Source of the DNA: Phycisphaerae bacterium
GTDB taxonomy: Bacteria > Planctomycetota > Phycisphaerae > Phycisphaerales > SM1A02
Assembly (NCBI GenBank): GCA_002862325.1
Contig: PKCT01000170.1
Span: 1 to 21,798 of the forward strand
Length of the DNA: 21,798 bases
Direction of reading: 5' to 3'
Shown one piece after another: positions 12,642 through 20,647 of the stretch (position 1 is its first letter; each line of letters opens with the position of its first letter). The translations under genes were made by a program, and so were the position numbers. The notes below the pieces were generated by a model. It was not told where the DNA came from, did no database searches, and was given only the letters and a program-made list of their open reading frames with translations.

Positions 12642-13795
12642 CGACGTCCCTCGTCCGAATCCGCAGAGACGGGCGTCCACCAGGTCGTGATCCTGGATCG
12701 GCTCCGAGGAACGCCGGGGAACATCGGTTCTGCCGGCACGAGTACCGCTCGATCGATCACCGGTGGGTGGGTGGGACGTCCTTGCGCCGCGTCCTCGACC
12801 TCCACGTCGGCGATGCGGGCGATCGCTTCGGCGCCGGAGGTCGCCCATCCGAAGCTGCAGTACTGCCCATCGAGTCGCGCGGTGCCCGCCCGCGAGAGAC
12901 AGATGAAGAACTGGCTCCCCGCACTGTCCGGATCGTCGGAGCGGGCCATCGAGAGCACCCCGAGGTCGTGGGGGAGCTCGGATCGTTCGAAGGGAAGCCG
13001 GTAGCCGGGGCCGCCGTGTCCGGTTCCACTTGGATCACCGCCCTGAATCACGAAACGTTCGCCGGTGCGATCGAAGTGCACGATGCGATGGAACGTCGTC
13101 TGGTCGTAGAAACCGTTCTCCACGAGTCTTCTGAAGTTCCACGCGGTGTTGGGAGCGGATTCCGGCGCGAGCTGGATTCGGAGCTCGCCGAAGTCGGTGT
13201 TCATCACCACGTCGCGATCGGGATAGACCCTGAATCCGCTGCGCGCGGTGGGGTCGCCCGGGTTCCAGTCCGGCGAATCCCGCAGGGAATCGAGGGCTCT
13301 TCGATCGGATTCGTCGTCGGGTCGGAGGAGTTCGTCGCCGAAGCCGATGATCCGGGTCGACCGCGTTCCGTCCGGGCCGGTCTCCCTCACCGTACGAATC
13401 GGAGCAGGATTGAGAAGAGGTTCGACGACGATGGGGGTCCCGATCGGGTGCCCCTCCGCGATGACCTGGACTCTGGCGACTCGTTCGAGATCCAGCAGCA
13501 CCGGAAGCAGTCGTCCGAGGTCGTGGTTGCCCGCCCGAATCCCGCTCGTCTGATCCAGGATCGACCCCTCCTCGTCGAGGAGTACCAGGTCGAATCCGAG
13601 CTCGGGGGCCTGGCGCCTCCCGCGAAGCGCCAGGGTGGCCTCGATCGGTTGGTCCGGTCGGTGGTAGAGCCGGCCGACCGCGAGCAGGTCGGCGTCGACG
13701 CCGGGTCGTCCGACCGTGGAAGGATTGGCCGCAACGCCATGGGAGGCGACGAGGATCGCGATCAGCTGGGCGAGGATGGATCGAGCGGACGGCAT
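12632..13795 (-). CDS. Exported cyclophilin-type peptidyl-prolyl isomerase with N-terminal extension
   Basis: A 387-residue protein with a signal peptide (hydrophobic about 7-19, AASH/GVAAN region, cleavage near residue 23). Residues about 24-190 form a beta-rich domain that I do not recognise (VIAEGHPIGTPIVVEPLL inside). Residues about 196-355 are a cyclophilin domain: NTDFGELRIQLAPESAPN, TTFHRIVHFDRTGERFVIQG, and GVLSMARSDDPDSAGSQFFI, with the catalytic Arg present. It probably folds or matures proteins outside the cytoplasmic membrane. The ATG at 13795 has GGAG about five bases upstream. A TATCCT -10 box (13812-13807) lies 11 bases before the start. It is divergent from gatB. Confidence 0.9.
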   Translation of the reverse strand: MPSARSILAQLIAILVASHGVAANPSTVGRPGVDADLLAVGRLYHRPDQPIEATLALRGRRQAPELGFDLVLLDEEGSILDQTSGIRAGNHDLGRLLPVLLDLERVARVQVIAEGHPIGTPIVVEPLLNPAPIRTVRETGPDGTRSTRIIGFGDELLRPDDESDRRALDSLRDSPDWNPGDPTARSGFRVYPDRDVVMNTDFGELRIQLAPESAPNTAWNFRRLVENGFYDQTTFHRIVHFDRTGERFVIQGGDPSGTGHGGPGYRLPFERSELPHDLGVLSMARSDDPDSAGSQFFICLSRAGTARLDGQYCSFGWATSGAEAIARIADVEVEDAAQGRPTHPPVIDRAVLVPAEPMFPGVPRSRSRITTWWTPVSADSDEGRRPR

Positions 13796-13806
13796 GGCGC
13801 TCCATG

Positions 13807-13812
13807 AGGATA
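13807..13812 (-). promoter_or_regulatory. -10 box of the exported cyclophilin gene
   Basis: Minus-strand TATCCT runs from 13812 to 13807, eleven bases before the ATG at 13795. The predicted leader is only about 4-5 bases. It lies back to back with the gatB promoter. Confidence 0.35.
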
Positions 13813-13854
13813 TGCCTTGGGCAACGAGACGACGAATCGAACCGCTCAAGGTCG

Positions 13855-13860
13855 TAGAAT
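13855..13860 (+). promoter_or_regulatory. -10 box of gatB
   Basis: TAGAAT at 13855-13860 is followed by ten bases and ATG at 13871. The box covers the in-frame ATG at 13859. The expected leader is about 3-4 bases, so initiation would be close to leaderless. No clear -35 hexamer. Confidence 0.35.
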
Positions 13861-13870
13861 GTCCTCCGAA

Positions 13871-15418
13871 ATGACCACCACGATTCGACAAGAAGACATC
13901 GCGTCCGTGCGGCTCATCATCGGGCTGGAGATCCACGTCGAGCTCTCGACGCGGTCGAAGATGTTCACCCGCGCACCAAATCCGGCGTGTCCCGAATTCG
14001 AAGATTCGCCGCCGAACACCCTGGTCGATCCCCTCGTCGACGCACTGCCGGGCACCCTTCCGGTCATGAACCGTCGAGCGGTCGAGATGTCCGCCAAGGT
14101 CGGTCTGGCCCTCGGCTGCTCGATCGCGGAGCACGCGAAGTGGGATCGGAAGAACTACGCCTACCCCGATCTTCCCAAGAGCTATCAGATCAGCCAGTAC
14201 GACCTCCCGCTCTGCTTCGACGGCGCAGTCGACATCCCCTCCGCCGACGGCGGACAGCGTCGTATCGGGATCACCCGTGCCCATCTGGAGGAGGACACCG
14301 GCAAGCTCGGTCACGAGTTGCCGGGGGGAGGAAGCTACGCGGGAAGCCTGGTCGATCTGAACCGCGCCGGCACGCCGCTGCTCGAGATCGTGACGGAACC
14401 CGACTTCGACTGCGCGGAGGACGTCGTCACGTTCGCCCGCGAGCTCCGTTCGCTGTGTCGATTCCTCGGTGTGACCGAGGGCGTGATGCAGAAGGGGCAC
14501 ATGCGCTTCGAGCCCAACATCAACCTGGTCATCGACACCAACGAAGGGCGGGAGTACCGGACGCCGGTGGTCGAGATCAAGAACCTCAACAGCTTCCGAG
14601 CGGTCGAGGGCGCCATCGAGCACGAACGGACCCGCCAGCTCGAGGAGTTTCTCGAGACCGGCCGAGTGATGGGTCGGGGTATGAAGAGGACCCGGGGCTG
14701 GGACGATCAGAAGCTGGTGACGGTCCTCCAGAGAGAGAAGGAGGACGCGCACGACTACCGGTACTTCCCCGAGCCGGATCTGCTGCCGGTGGAGATGGAC
14801 GAGGCGTGGATCGAGGCGGTTCGACGCGAGATACCCGAACTGCCCATCGCCCGACGAGCGCGATATCGCGACGACTACGGTCTGCCCGAGAAGGACGCCT
14901 CGTCCCTGGTCGAGGATCGGGACCTGTGCTTCTGGTTCGAGGATGTGGTGACGCAGCAGTTGGAGGCCACCACCGAGACGTCGGTGGACGCGAGGCAGGC
15001 GGGTCACGAGGCGGCGAAGCTCATCCTGAACCAGCTCGCCAAGAGGGCGAACGAACGCGGCGTGCTTGCCCACGAGACCGGCGTGACCGCCGCCCAGGTG
15101 GCTCAGCTTCTGCAGCTGCGGCGGGAGGGCACCGTTCCGCCCCAGGCGGTGGATCGACTGCTGGAGCTCGCGGAAGCCCAACCGCTCGACATGGGCGAGC
15201 TGGCGGAGTCGAACGGTCTCGTCGTGGTACGCGACGAAGGAGCGATGGAAGGCTGGATCGAGGCGGCGATCGAGTCCCAGGCGCAGGCTGCGGAGGATGT
15301 GCGGCAAGGAAAGGATGCCGCGGTCGGGAGACTGGTCGGCGCGGTCATGAAGGCGTCGGGGGGGCAGGCCGACGCGAAGGACGTTCGAGCACGACTGTTG
15401 GAGAAGCTCCGGCCATGA
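13871..15418 (+). CDS. gatB: Asp-tRNA(Asn)/Glu-tRNA(Gln) amidotransferase subunit B
   Basis: A 515-residue kinase/tRNA-binding subunit of GatCAB. It phosphorylates the misacylated Glu or Asp on tRNA(Gln) or tRNA(Asn), then the ester is amidated with ammonia from GatA. Seen: IGLEIHVELSTRSKMF at the N-terminus, KNYAYPDLPKSYQISQYDLP, RAHLEEDTGKL, SLVDLNRAGTPLLEIVTEPD, MRFEPNINL and VEIKNLNSFRAVE, then the helical tail and YqeY-like C-terminal domain. The zinc-site cysteines usual after PNT (often CxxC) are absent here: the text reads PNTLVDPLVDALPG. The start at 13871 follows the -10 box; 13859 and TTG 13817 are alternatives. gatA and gatC are not in the window. The hpt gene follows at once. Confidence 0.96.
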   Translation: MTTTIRQEDIASVRLIIGLEIHVELSTRSKMFTRAPNPACPEFEDSPPNTLVDPLVDALPGTLPVMNRRAVEMSAKVGLALGCSIAEHAKWDRKNYAYPDLPKSYQISQYDLPLCFDGAVDIPSADGGQRRIGITRAHLEEDTGKLGHELPGGGSYAGSLVDLNRAGTPLLEIVTEPDFDCAEDVVTFARELRSLCRFLGVTEGVMQKGHMRFEPNINLVIDTNEGREYRTPVVEIKNLNSFRAVEGAIEHERTRQLEEFLETGRVMGRGMKRTRGWDDQKLVTVLQREKEDAHDYRYFPEPDLLPVEMDEAWIEAVRREIPELPIARRARYRDDYGLPEKDASSLVEDRDLCFWFEDVVTQQLEATTETSVDARQAGHEAAKLILNQLAKRANERGVLAHETGVTAAQVAQLLQLRREGTVPPQAVDRLLELAEAQPLDMGELAESNGLVVVRDEGAMEGWIEAAIESQAQAAEDVRQGKDAAVGRLVGAVMKASGGQADAKDVRARLLEKLRP

Positions 15419-15447
15419 GCGACGGATCGAAGACGGAGGACGATCGT

Positions 15448-16014
15448 ATGTATGGGGGTGCGATGCACGACGACATCAGCGAAGTTCTGCTCGACGAAAC
15501 CACCATCGCCGCGAGGGTGCGCGAGTTGGCGTCGGATCTGGCGACGCATCTTGCTTCGACGCTTCCGCCGGACGAACCGATCGTGCTCGTTCCCGTGCTC
15601 ACCGGAAGTCTCGTGTTCACAGCGGACCTCATTCGCCACCTCCCGAACAAGATGCGAATCGGCGTGGTGACGGTGTCGAGCTACGACGGGGCCACCACCG
15701 AGCGTCGAGCGACGGCGCTGCGGGGCGCGCTCCCCGCGGACCTGGAAGGCAAGCACGTCGTCATCGTCGACGACATCTTCGACACCGGCCACACCATGTC
15801 CCTGCTCGATCGCGAGCTGCGACACGCGGGTGCGTCGGGAATCACCAGCGTGGTGCTGCTTTCCAAGCCTGCTCGGCACGAGGTCGACCTGCGTCCCGAC
15901 TTCTCCGGTTTCGAGATCCCCGACGCCTTCGTGGTGGGATACGGACTCGACTACGACGGCCACTATCGAAACCTCCCCTGCATCGGCATTCTGCGACCGG
16001 AGGCGATTAAATGA
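15448..16014 (+). CDS. hpt: Hypoxanthine phosphoribosyltransferase
   Basis: A 188-residue purine-salvage enzyme that makes IMP (and probably GMP) from the base and PRPP. Seen: the PRPP-binding motif VVIVDDIFDTGHT (about 104-116), the family C-terminal FVVGYGLDYDGHYRNLPCIG, and VLTGSLVFTADLIR near the N-terminus. The residue before Gly in that loop (Thr52) is Lys or Arg in well-known members. I chose the ATG at 15448 because GGAGG lies eight bases upstream and the length then fits the family. The ATG at 15415, overlapping the gatB stop as ATGA, would add 11 residues and is the main alternative. Its own stop overlaps the start of the next gene. Confidence 0.92.
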   Translation: MYGGAMHDDISEVLLDETTIAARVRELASDLATHLASTLPPDEPIVLVPVLTGSLVFTADLIRHLPNKMRIGVVTVSSYDGATTERRATALRGALPADLEGKHVVIVDDIFDTGHTMSLLDRELRHAGASGITSVVLLSKPARHEVDLRPDFSGFEIPDAFVVGYGLDYDGHYRNLPCIGILRPEAIK

Positions 16015-16580
16015 GCGACGGCATCGAGGAGTCGATCCGGGCGAACCCGCCGCGTCGATTCGACATCACGGTCGGGAGTCTGATCGGCGATGACGAGCAG
16101 GTGGTGATCGTGGCGAGGCCGAGTCTCCTGATGGTGCCCCTCGCCGCACTCGGTTCGCTCGTCGGCGTGGCGGTGCTGGTGGTGGCGATCATGCTGTGGA
16201 CGAGCGTGTTTCCGGGATTCGGCTGGACCGCGCCGCAGGCGGTCGGATTCGGCATGATCCTGGTGGGAGCACGGCTGGGCTGGCTCCTGCTGGAGTGGAT
16301 GAACCGGCTCTACGTGCTGACCGATCGGCGCGTCATTCGACGTCGTGGCGTGATCCGGGTGAACGTCTTCGAGGCGAGACTCGATCGCATGCAGCAGACC
16401 ACGGTCGTTCAATCGTTGCGCGAACGGTTGTTCGGTCTGGGAACCATCGCGTTCGCGACCGCGGGGACCGGAACGATCGATGCGGTGTGGGAGTACCTTC
16501 CGAAGCCGTATCGAGTGCATGCCGACGTCGCGTTGGCGATCGATCGGTCCCCGGCCCGTGGAGATGCCGGAGGCGTCTGA
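16011..16580 (+). CDS. Two-helix membrane protein with bacterial PH domain (YdbS/bPH2-like)
   Basis: A 189-residue protein. Two hydrophobic helices (about 40-65 and 75-92) precede a soluble part with NRLYVLTDRRVIRRRGVIR, the mark of bacterial PH-like (bPH2/YdbS) domains, and IAFATAGTGTIDAVWEYLPKP at the end. The function of such proteins is poorly known; the domain may bind proteins or lipids at the cytoplasmic face. The ATG overlaps the hpt stop (ATGA), so the gatB-hpt-PH genes are probably co-transcribed. It converges on the next gene with a 14-base gap. Confidence 0.85.
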   Translation: MSDGIEESIRANPPRRFDITVGSLIGDDEQVVIVARPSLLMVPLAALGSLVGVAVLVVAIMLWTSVFPGFGWTAPQAVGFGMILVGARLGWLLLEWMNRLYVLTDRRVIRRRGVIRVNVFEARLDRMQQTTVVQSLRERLFGLGTIAFATAGTGTIDAVWEYLPKPYRVHADVALAIDRSPARGDAGGV

Positions 16581-16594
16581 GTTCGAAGGGGAGG

Positions 16595-17548
16595 TCAGTC
16601 TCCGCGCGAACAAGTCTCGGCGATCGATCGACGTCCGACGATTTCCATCTCTCCGGTGCCGTTCGAGATCGAGAGGGAATAGGGTGGCTCGAGCCCCAGA
16701 TGGATCGTCCCACCCGTCGTGAGTCGGCCCAGAAGGAGGGTGGTCGTCCCTCCGTTCGCGGATCGAACCACCGGAAAATCGCGAGACACGCCGTCCACGA
16801 TGCTCGCGGACGCCGAGGCGGCGGCCAACGCCGCCAATGTGGTCGCGAGTGCGATCGTCCCGGCCAGAACGCGAGCCCACTTGTCCACCGGCAGTCGGAA
16901 GGCCAGGACCGCCAGGAGGATGGCCAGCACCGTCGTCACTCCGTCGGACGCGGCCAGTCCCTCGAGGGTCTGGAGCCAGGCATCCGATTCGAGGGCCGCG
17001 GTGAAGTCGGGGCGATCCGCCGCGAGGAGGCGGACCATGACGATCACGTCGACGATGATGACGATCCCGGCCGTGAGGAGTCCGACCACCCTGACGGGGC
17101 CGGCGACCGGGGCATCATCCTCCCGGGTCGGACGAGCCGCGGCGAGGCCCGCGATGGCCGGGATCAGCACCAGCATCGCGACCGCGAAGAACAGCGGATC
17201 GTTCACGCCCGTGTCGTAGATCGAACGAAGCAACGACACCGGAATGCGTGCACCGTCGACGAAGACCGAGGTCAGGGACTGCGCGCGATCGCCGATCCCC
17301 AGCCAGTGATCCAGCCCGAGCTGGTGACCGACACCACCGATGATGAGGACTCCGGCGATGGTGGTCGCGACGATGAACGCGGTGAGGCCCAGGCGGATGC
17401 CGATGCGGGCGTGATCGGCGCCGTGCCGTTCCGACGGACGCCATCGTTCCGTTCGGGAGGCGTCCACGCGATCTGCCGGATCCGAGGGATCCAGGAACTG
17501 GGGACCCGGAACCGGCTGTCGTTCGGGCTGGCGTGAATCGTCGCTCAT
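16595..17548 (-). CDS. Multi-helix membrane protein of unknown function
   Basis: A 317-residue protein with a hydrophilic, Pro-rich N-terminus (1-45) and about five hydrophobic segments (about 50-72, 118-138, 153-175, 204-220, 226-248). An ~70-residue C-terminal part is rich in Gly, Thr and Ser (GGTTTLLLGRLTTGGTIHLG) and likely beta-stranded outside or at the membrane. No family recognised. The ATG at 17548 lies 27 bases after the dnaJ stop on the same strand, so it is probably the second gene of a dnaJ operon. It lacks an obvious Shine-Dalgarno sequence. Confidence 0.75.
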   Translation of the reverse strand: MSDDSRQPERQPVPGPQFLDPSDPADRVDASRTERWRPSERHGADHARIGIRLGLTAFIVATTIAGVLIIGGVGHQLGLDHWLGIGDRAQSLTSVFVDGARIPVSLLRSIYDTGVNDPLFFAVAMLVLIPAIAGLAAARPTREDDAPVAGPVRVVGLLTAGIVIIVDVIVMVRLLAADRPDFTAALESDAWLQTLEGLAASDGVTTVLAILLAVLAFRLPVDKWARVLAGTIALATTLAALAAASASASIVDGVSRDFPVVRSANGGTTTLLLGRLTTGGTIHLGLEPPYSLSISNGTGEMEIVGRRSIAETCSRGD

Positions 17549-17575
17549 GGTCTGGACTCGATGCGAGGTCGACGG

Positions 17576-18541
17576 TCAGGTCGGATCGATTTCACCGGCC
17601 CAGGGCGTCTCGAGCCTTGGGTTGGGCAGACGTTTGCCCATATTGGCGAGTGCGTTGCGATCCTCTTCCGTCATTTCGTCGGACATCGGCGCGAGAATCT
17701 CCAGGACTGCGTAGAGATCGCCCTGACGACCCTTCGGATCCTCTATCCCCTTGCCCTTCAGTCTCAGGCGGGCTCCGCTGTGGACGCCGGTCGGAATCTT
17801 CAGCGTCGCGGTGCCCCGAAGCAGCGGTACCTGGACATCGGCGCCGAGCGTCGCCTCGACGATGGTGATCGGGACGTTGACCTCCAGGTCGAGTCCGTCG
17901 CGTCTGAACCACGGATGGCGGCCGATCTTCACCTTCAGGAGCAGGTCGCCGTCCGGGCCGCCGTTCTGGCCGGGGAGGCCCTTGCCTCGGATTCGAAGGA
18001 TCGCGCCGTCGTTGATCCCGGCCGGGATCTTGACGTCGATCTCGTTGGATCCACCCGTGGCGTCGGTGGTCCGGAGTCGTTCGCTCCCGCCGAAGGCCGC
18101 GGTCGCGAAGCCGATCTCGAGATCGTGCTCGAGGTCGCGTCCCTTCGTCGGCCCCGACGGTGCGCCGCCGCCGCCGCCGAAACCGCCGAAACCGCTGAAG
18201 CCTCCACCACGACGGCTCCGGCCGCCGAAGGCTTCGCCGAAGATTGATTCGAAGTCGTCCGGGGTGACGTTCTGCCAAGCGCCGGCACCGGTCCTCTCCG
18301 GTCCCGGATCGGCGGCGCCGACGCCAGCATGTCCATAGCGATCGTACTTGCGCCGCTTGTCGTCGTCCGACAGCACGTCGTATGCCTGCTGGATCTCGTT
18401 GAACTTCTCAGCAGCGCCGGGCTCGTCGCTCAGATCGGGGTGGTGTTCCCGGGCGAGCCGGCGGTGCGCGGATCGAATGTCGTCCGCACTCGCGCTTCGG
18501 TCGAGGCCGAGAATCTCGTAGTAGTCGCGGGGAGTCGCCAT
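17576..18541 (-). CDS. DnaJ-like co-chaperone, type B (CbpA-like, no zinc finger)
   Basis: A 321-residue Hsp40. Seen: a J domain (YYEILGLDRSASADDIRSA, with the HPD motif at residues 34-36, and YDVLSDDDKRRKYDRYG), a Gly/Phe region (about 100-128), no CxxCxGxG zinc repeats, and two C-terminal peptide-binding domains (IDVKIPAGINDGAILRIRGK; LKIPTGVHSGARLRLKGKG). This is the CbpA/DnaJ-B plan. It would deliver substrates to DnaK and stimulate its ATPase. The Phe/Gly stretch has a CCG run in the DNA, explained by Gly codons. The start at 18541 has no Shine-Dalgarno; a TATAAT box lies nine bases upstream. Divergent from the polyferredoxin gene. Neither dnaK nor grpE is in the window. Confidence 0.95.
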   Translation of the reverse strand: MATPRDYYEILGLDRSASADDIRSAHRRLAREHHPDLSDEPGAAEKFNEIQQAYDVLSDDDKRRKYDRYGHAGVGAADPGPERTGAGAWQNVTPDDFESIFGEAFGGRSRRGGGFSGFGGFGGGGGAPSGPTKGRDLEHDLEIGFATAAFGGSERLRTTDATGGSNEIDVKIPAGINDGAILRIRGKGLPGQNGGPDGDLLLKVKIGRHPWFRRDGLDLEVNVPITIVEATLGADVQVPLLRGTATLKIPTGVHSGARLRLKGKGIEDPKGRQGDLYAVLEILAPMSDEMTEEDRNALANMGKRLPNPRLETPWAGEIDPT

Positions 18542-18550
18542 CGAACCGAC

Positions 18551-18556
18551 ATTATA
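18551..18556 (-). promoter_or_regulatory. -10 box of dnaJ-like gene
   Basis: Minus-strand TATAAT (consensus) runs from 18556 to 18551, with nine bases to the ATG at 18541, implying a leader of about three bases. A TTGGGG about 19 bases upstream is a weak -35 candidate. No CIRCE or other heat-shock element is visible in the 59-base gap. Confidence 0.5.
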
Positions 18557-18588
18557 GAAGACCCGGGCGCTCGAACCCCAAACTTCCC

Positions 18589-18594
18589 TAGCAT
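18589..18594 (+). promoter_or_regulatory. -10 box of the polyferredoxin-TPR gene (leaderless start)
   Basis: TAGCAT at 18589-18594 is followed by GGAGCC and the ATG at 18601, so transcription would start at the ATG. GGAG is too close (two bases) to act as a Shine-Dalgarno. The promoter is back to back with the dnaJ one within 59 bases. Confidence 0.4.
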
Positions 18595-18600
18595 GGAGCC

Positions 18601-20643
18601 ATGGCCACGCCCGGCGATGTCAGCCTCCCAGTGCTCACCTCGACCCCGTCCGATCGGACCGGGCCGGGTTCTCGCATGGAGCGTCGTCGCTTCGCGGTCC
18701 TGATCGTGATCCAGATCCTGATGATCGTCCACATCGTCCAGTGGCTTCTGATGGGTCGGACGATCGCCCCCATCGAGCCGAGCGAGTCCATTCAAACCGT
18801 CGAACGCGGCGTCGTGAACATCGGCTTCATCTTCTTCGTCCTGGCCATCGGATCGACGATGCTCTTCGGCCGTTTCTTCTGTGGTTGGGGATGCCACGTG
18901 ATCCTCCTCCAGGACTGGTGCGGCAAGCTGCTGGGCCGGGTGGGTATCCGTCCACGGCCGTTCCGCTCGAGACTCCTGGTGTGGCTTCCACTCGGTCTCG
19001 CCACCTACATGTTCGTCTGGCCGGTGGCCCATCGGTATCTGGTGGCGCCATGGTTCGGGGACGTTCCCGCGTGGCCTGGATGGACGGTCGAGGTGACCAC
19101 GACCGACTTCTGGGCGACCTTCCCGGGCGTGCTCATGGCGATCCCGTTTCTTCTCGTCTGCGGTTTCCTCACCGTGTATCTGCTCGGCATGAAGGGCTAC
19201 TGCACCTACGCCTGCCCCTACGGTGGGGTGTTCGCGCCGGCCGAGCAGGTCGCCCCGTTCCGTATTCGGGTGAACGACGACTGCGAGCACTGCGGGCACT
19301 GCACGGCGGTGTGCACCAGTAACGTTCGGGTCCACGAGGAGGTTGCGGCACACGGGATGGTCGTCGATCCCGGTTGCATGAAGTGCATGGATTGCGTCGC
19401 GACCTGCCCGAACGACGCCTTGTCCCTCGGATTCGGTCGCCCCGCATCAGCTCGGAACGATGACGTCGCACCGAAGAAGACGCACGACCTCCGATGGACC
19501 GAGGAGATCGTCTTCGCGGTCCTGGCACTTGGCATCCTGCTCTCGCTTCGCGGGTTCTACGGTCTGCCCCTGCTCTTCGCCAGCGGCGCGACCGTCTGCG
19601 CGGCCTGGATCCTCTGGAAGGCCTACCGCACGATTCGCGATGCCAACGCGTCGCTGCATCGGATTCCCCTCAAGCGCTCGGGACGATGGCGGATCGGCGG
19701 CGTCACCATCGTCGGTTTGTCGGGGGTGATCATCGTCGCGTCGGCGTGGCTGGGCGTGGTCAACGTCGCGGGTCAGATCGCCGCGATCCGAAACGATCGC
19801 ATCACGGTGCCGGACGACGTCGTGTACGGACAAGGGACGTTCATCACGCCGGACCCCGACGTCCGTCGGGCTGCCGAATCCGCCGTCGTGTGGTACGGAC
19901 GTCTCAATTTCGTCGGTGACGGAGGTTGGTCGCCGATTCCGCCGAATCGCGGGCGCTACGACCTGATCGCGGTACGACAGGCGTGGTGTCTCTCGGTGCT
20001 CGGACGATTCGAAGAGGCGTTCGAGCTTCTCGGGACGGCGATCGAGCGTCGTGGGGAGTCGGAGAATCTTCTGCTGTGGCAAGGAGTGATCGGCGAGGTC
20101 CTGCGGCCGCAGGAGGCCGACGACTGGTATGGAGAGGTGCTTGAACGCCATCCCGAGTGGATGCAGCTGCGCGATTCGAGGGTGTTGTGGCGGTCCAACG
20201 AAGTGTCGGCCGCCGCTGCGATCGCAGAGGCCAGGGTCGGCGTCGAGAAGATGCCCGACGAACTGCTGCCGCTTCGGCGATTGGCGGTGCTTCTCGCCGA
20301 AGAGGACGATCCTCTTTCATGGGAGGAGAGTCTCGCGTTGACCGAGCGGACGCTCGAGATCGATCCCCACAATTCCGGAGCCTGGCGGGCGCTCTCGATG
20401 GTGCAGCGGAAGCTTGGGCGCCTCGACGACGCCGAGATCTCGATGAAGCGGGGGGTCGAACTGGACGCCAACAACTGGCGTCTTCTCGCGGAGTACGCCC
20501 TGCTTCTCGATGGGCGAGGTCGGCGAGCGGATGCGGAGGCCGCGATGGATGAGGCGACTCGCGCCTGGACGCGCGCGGGTGGCGATGGGATCGGTCCTCG
20601 ACCCCGGCTCCCCGAACCGCTCCCAGGACCGGCGAGTCCTTGA
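18601..20643 (+). CDS. Membrane polyferredoxin (NapH/CcoG/NosR-like) fused to a TPR domain
   Basis: A 680-residue protein. Four helices (about 31-52, 72-92, 127-147, 175-197) frame FCGWGC (Cys94, Cys98) and CTYACPYG (Cys201, Cys205), as in the NapH/NosR/CcoG family. A cytoplasmic ferredoxin part then has two [4Fe-4S] motifs, CEHCGHCTAVC (228-238) and CMKCMDCVATC (259-269). About three more helices follow (about 301-320, 322-341, 366-388), then about 260 residues with TPR repeats (YDLIAVRQAWCLSVLGRFEEA; NSGAWRALSMVQRKLGRLDDA; NWRLLAEYALLLDGRGRRADA). It should pass electrons across or along the membrane; the partner is unknown. Counting seven helices, the TPR part would be periplasmic. The internal ATG at 18676 (MERRRF) is an alternative start. 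Confidence 0.85.
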   Translation: MATPGDVSLPVLTSTPSDRTGPGSRMERRRFAVLIVIQILMIVHIVQWLLMGRTIAPIEPSESIQTVERGVVNIGFIFFVLAIGSTMLFGRFFCGWGCHVILLQDWCGKLLGRVGIRPRPFRSRLLVWLPLGLATYMFVWPVAHRYLVAPWFGDVPAWPGWTVEVTTTDFWATFPGVLMAIPFLLVCGFLTVYLLGMKGYCTYACPYGGVFAPAEQVAPFRIRVNDDCEHCGHCTAVCTSNVRVHEEVAAHGMVVDPGCMKCMDCVATCPNDALSLGFGRPASARNDDVAPKKTHDLRWTEEIVFAVLALGILLSLRGFYGLPLLFASGATVCAAWILWKAYRTIRDANASLHRIPLKRSGRWRIGGVTIVGLSGVIIVASAWLGVVNVAGQIAAIRNDRITVPDDVVYGQGTFITPDPDVRRAAESAVVWYGRLNFVGDGGWSPIPPNRGRYDLIAVRQAWCLSVLGRFEEAFELLGTAIERRGESENLLLWQGVIGEVLRPQEADDWYGEVLERHPEWMQLRDSRVLWRSNEVSAAAAIAEARVGVEKMPDELLPLRRLAVLLAEEDDPLSWEESLALTERTLEIDPHNSGAWRALSMVQRKLGRLDDAEISMKRGVELDANNWRLLAEYALLLDGRGRRADAEAAMDEATRAWTRAGGDGIGPRPRLPEPLPGPASP

Positions 20644-20647
20644 AACC

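Noticed and set aside
13796..15307. Minus-strand open frame continuing upstream of the exported cyclophilin, antisense to gatB
   Set aside because: GatB is unmistakable on the plus strand; the cyclophilin gene has its own signal peptide, ribosome site and start at 13795.
18168..18200. CCG-type microsatellite
   Set aside because: It is the antisense of Gly/Phe codons in the G/F region of DnaJ and needs no other explanation.
20625..20640. AGGAC/GTCCT stem as a terminator at the end of the polyferredoxin gene
   Set aside because: Only five base pairs with a six-base loop inside the coding sequence and no T-run; too weak to list.
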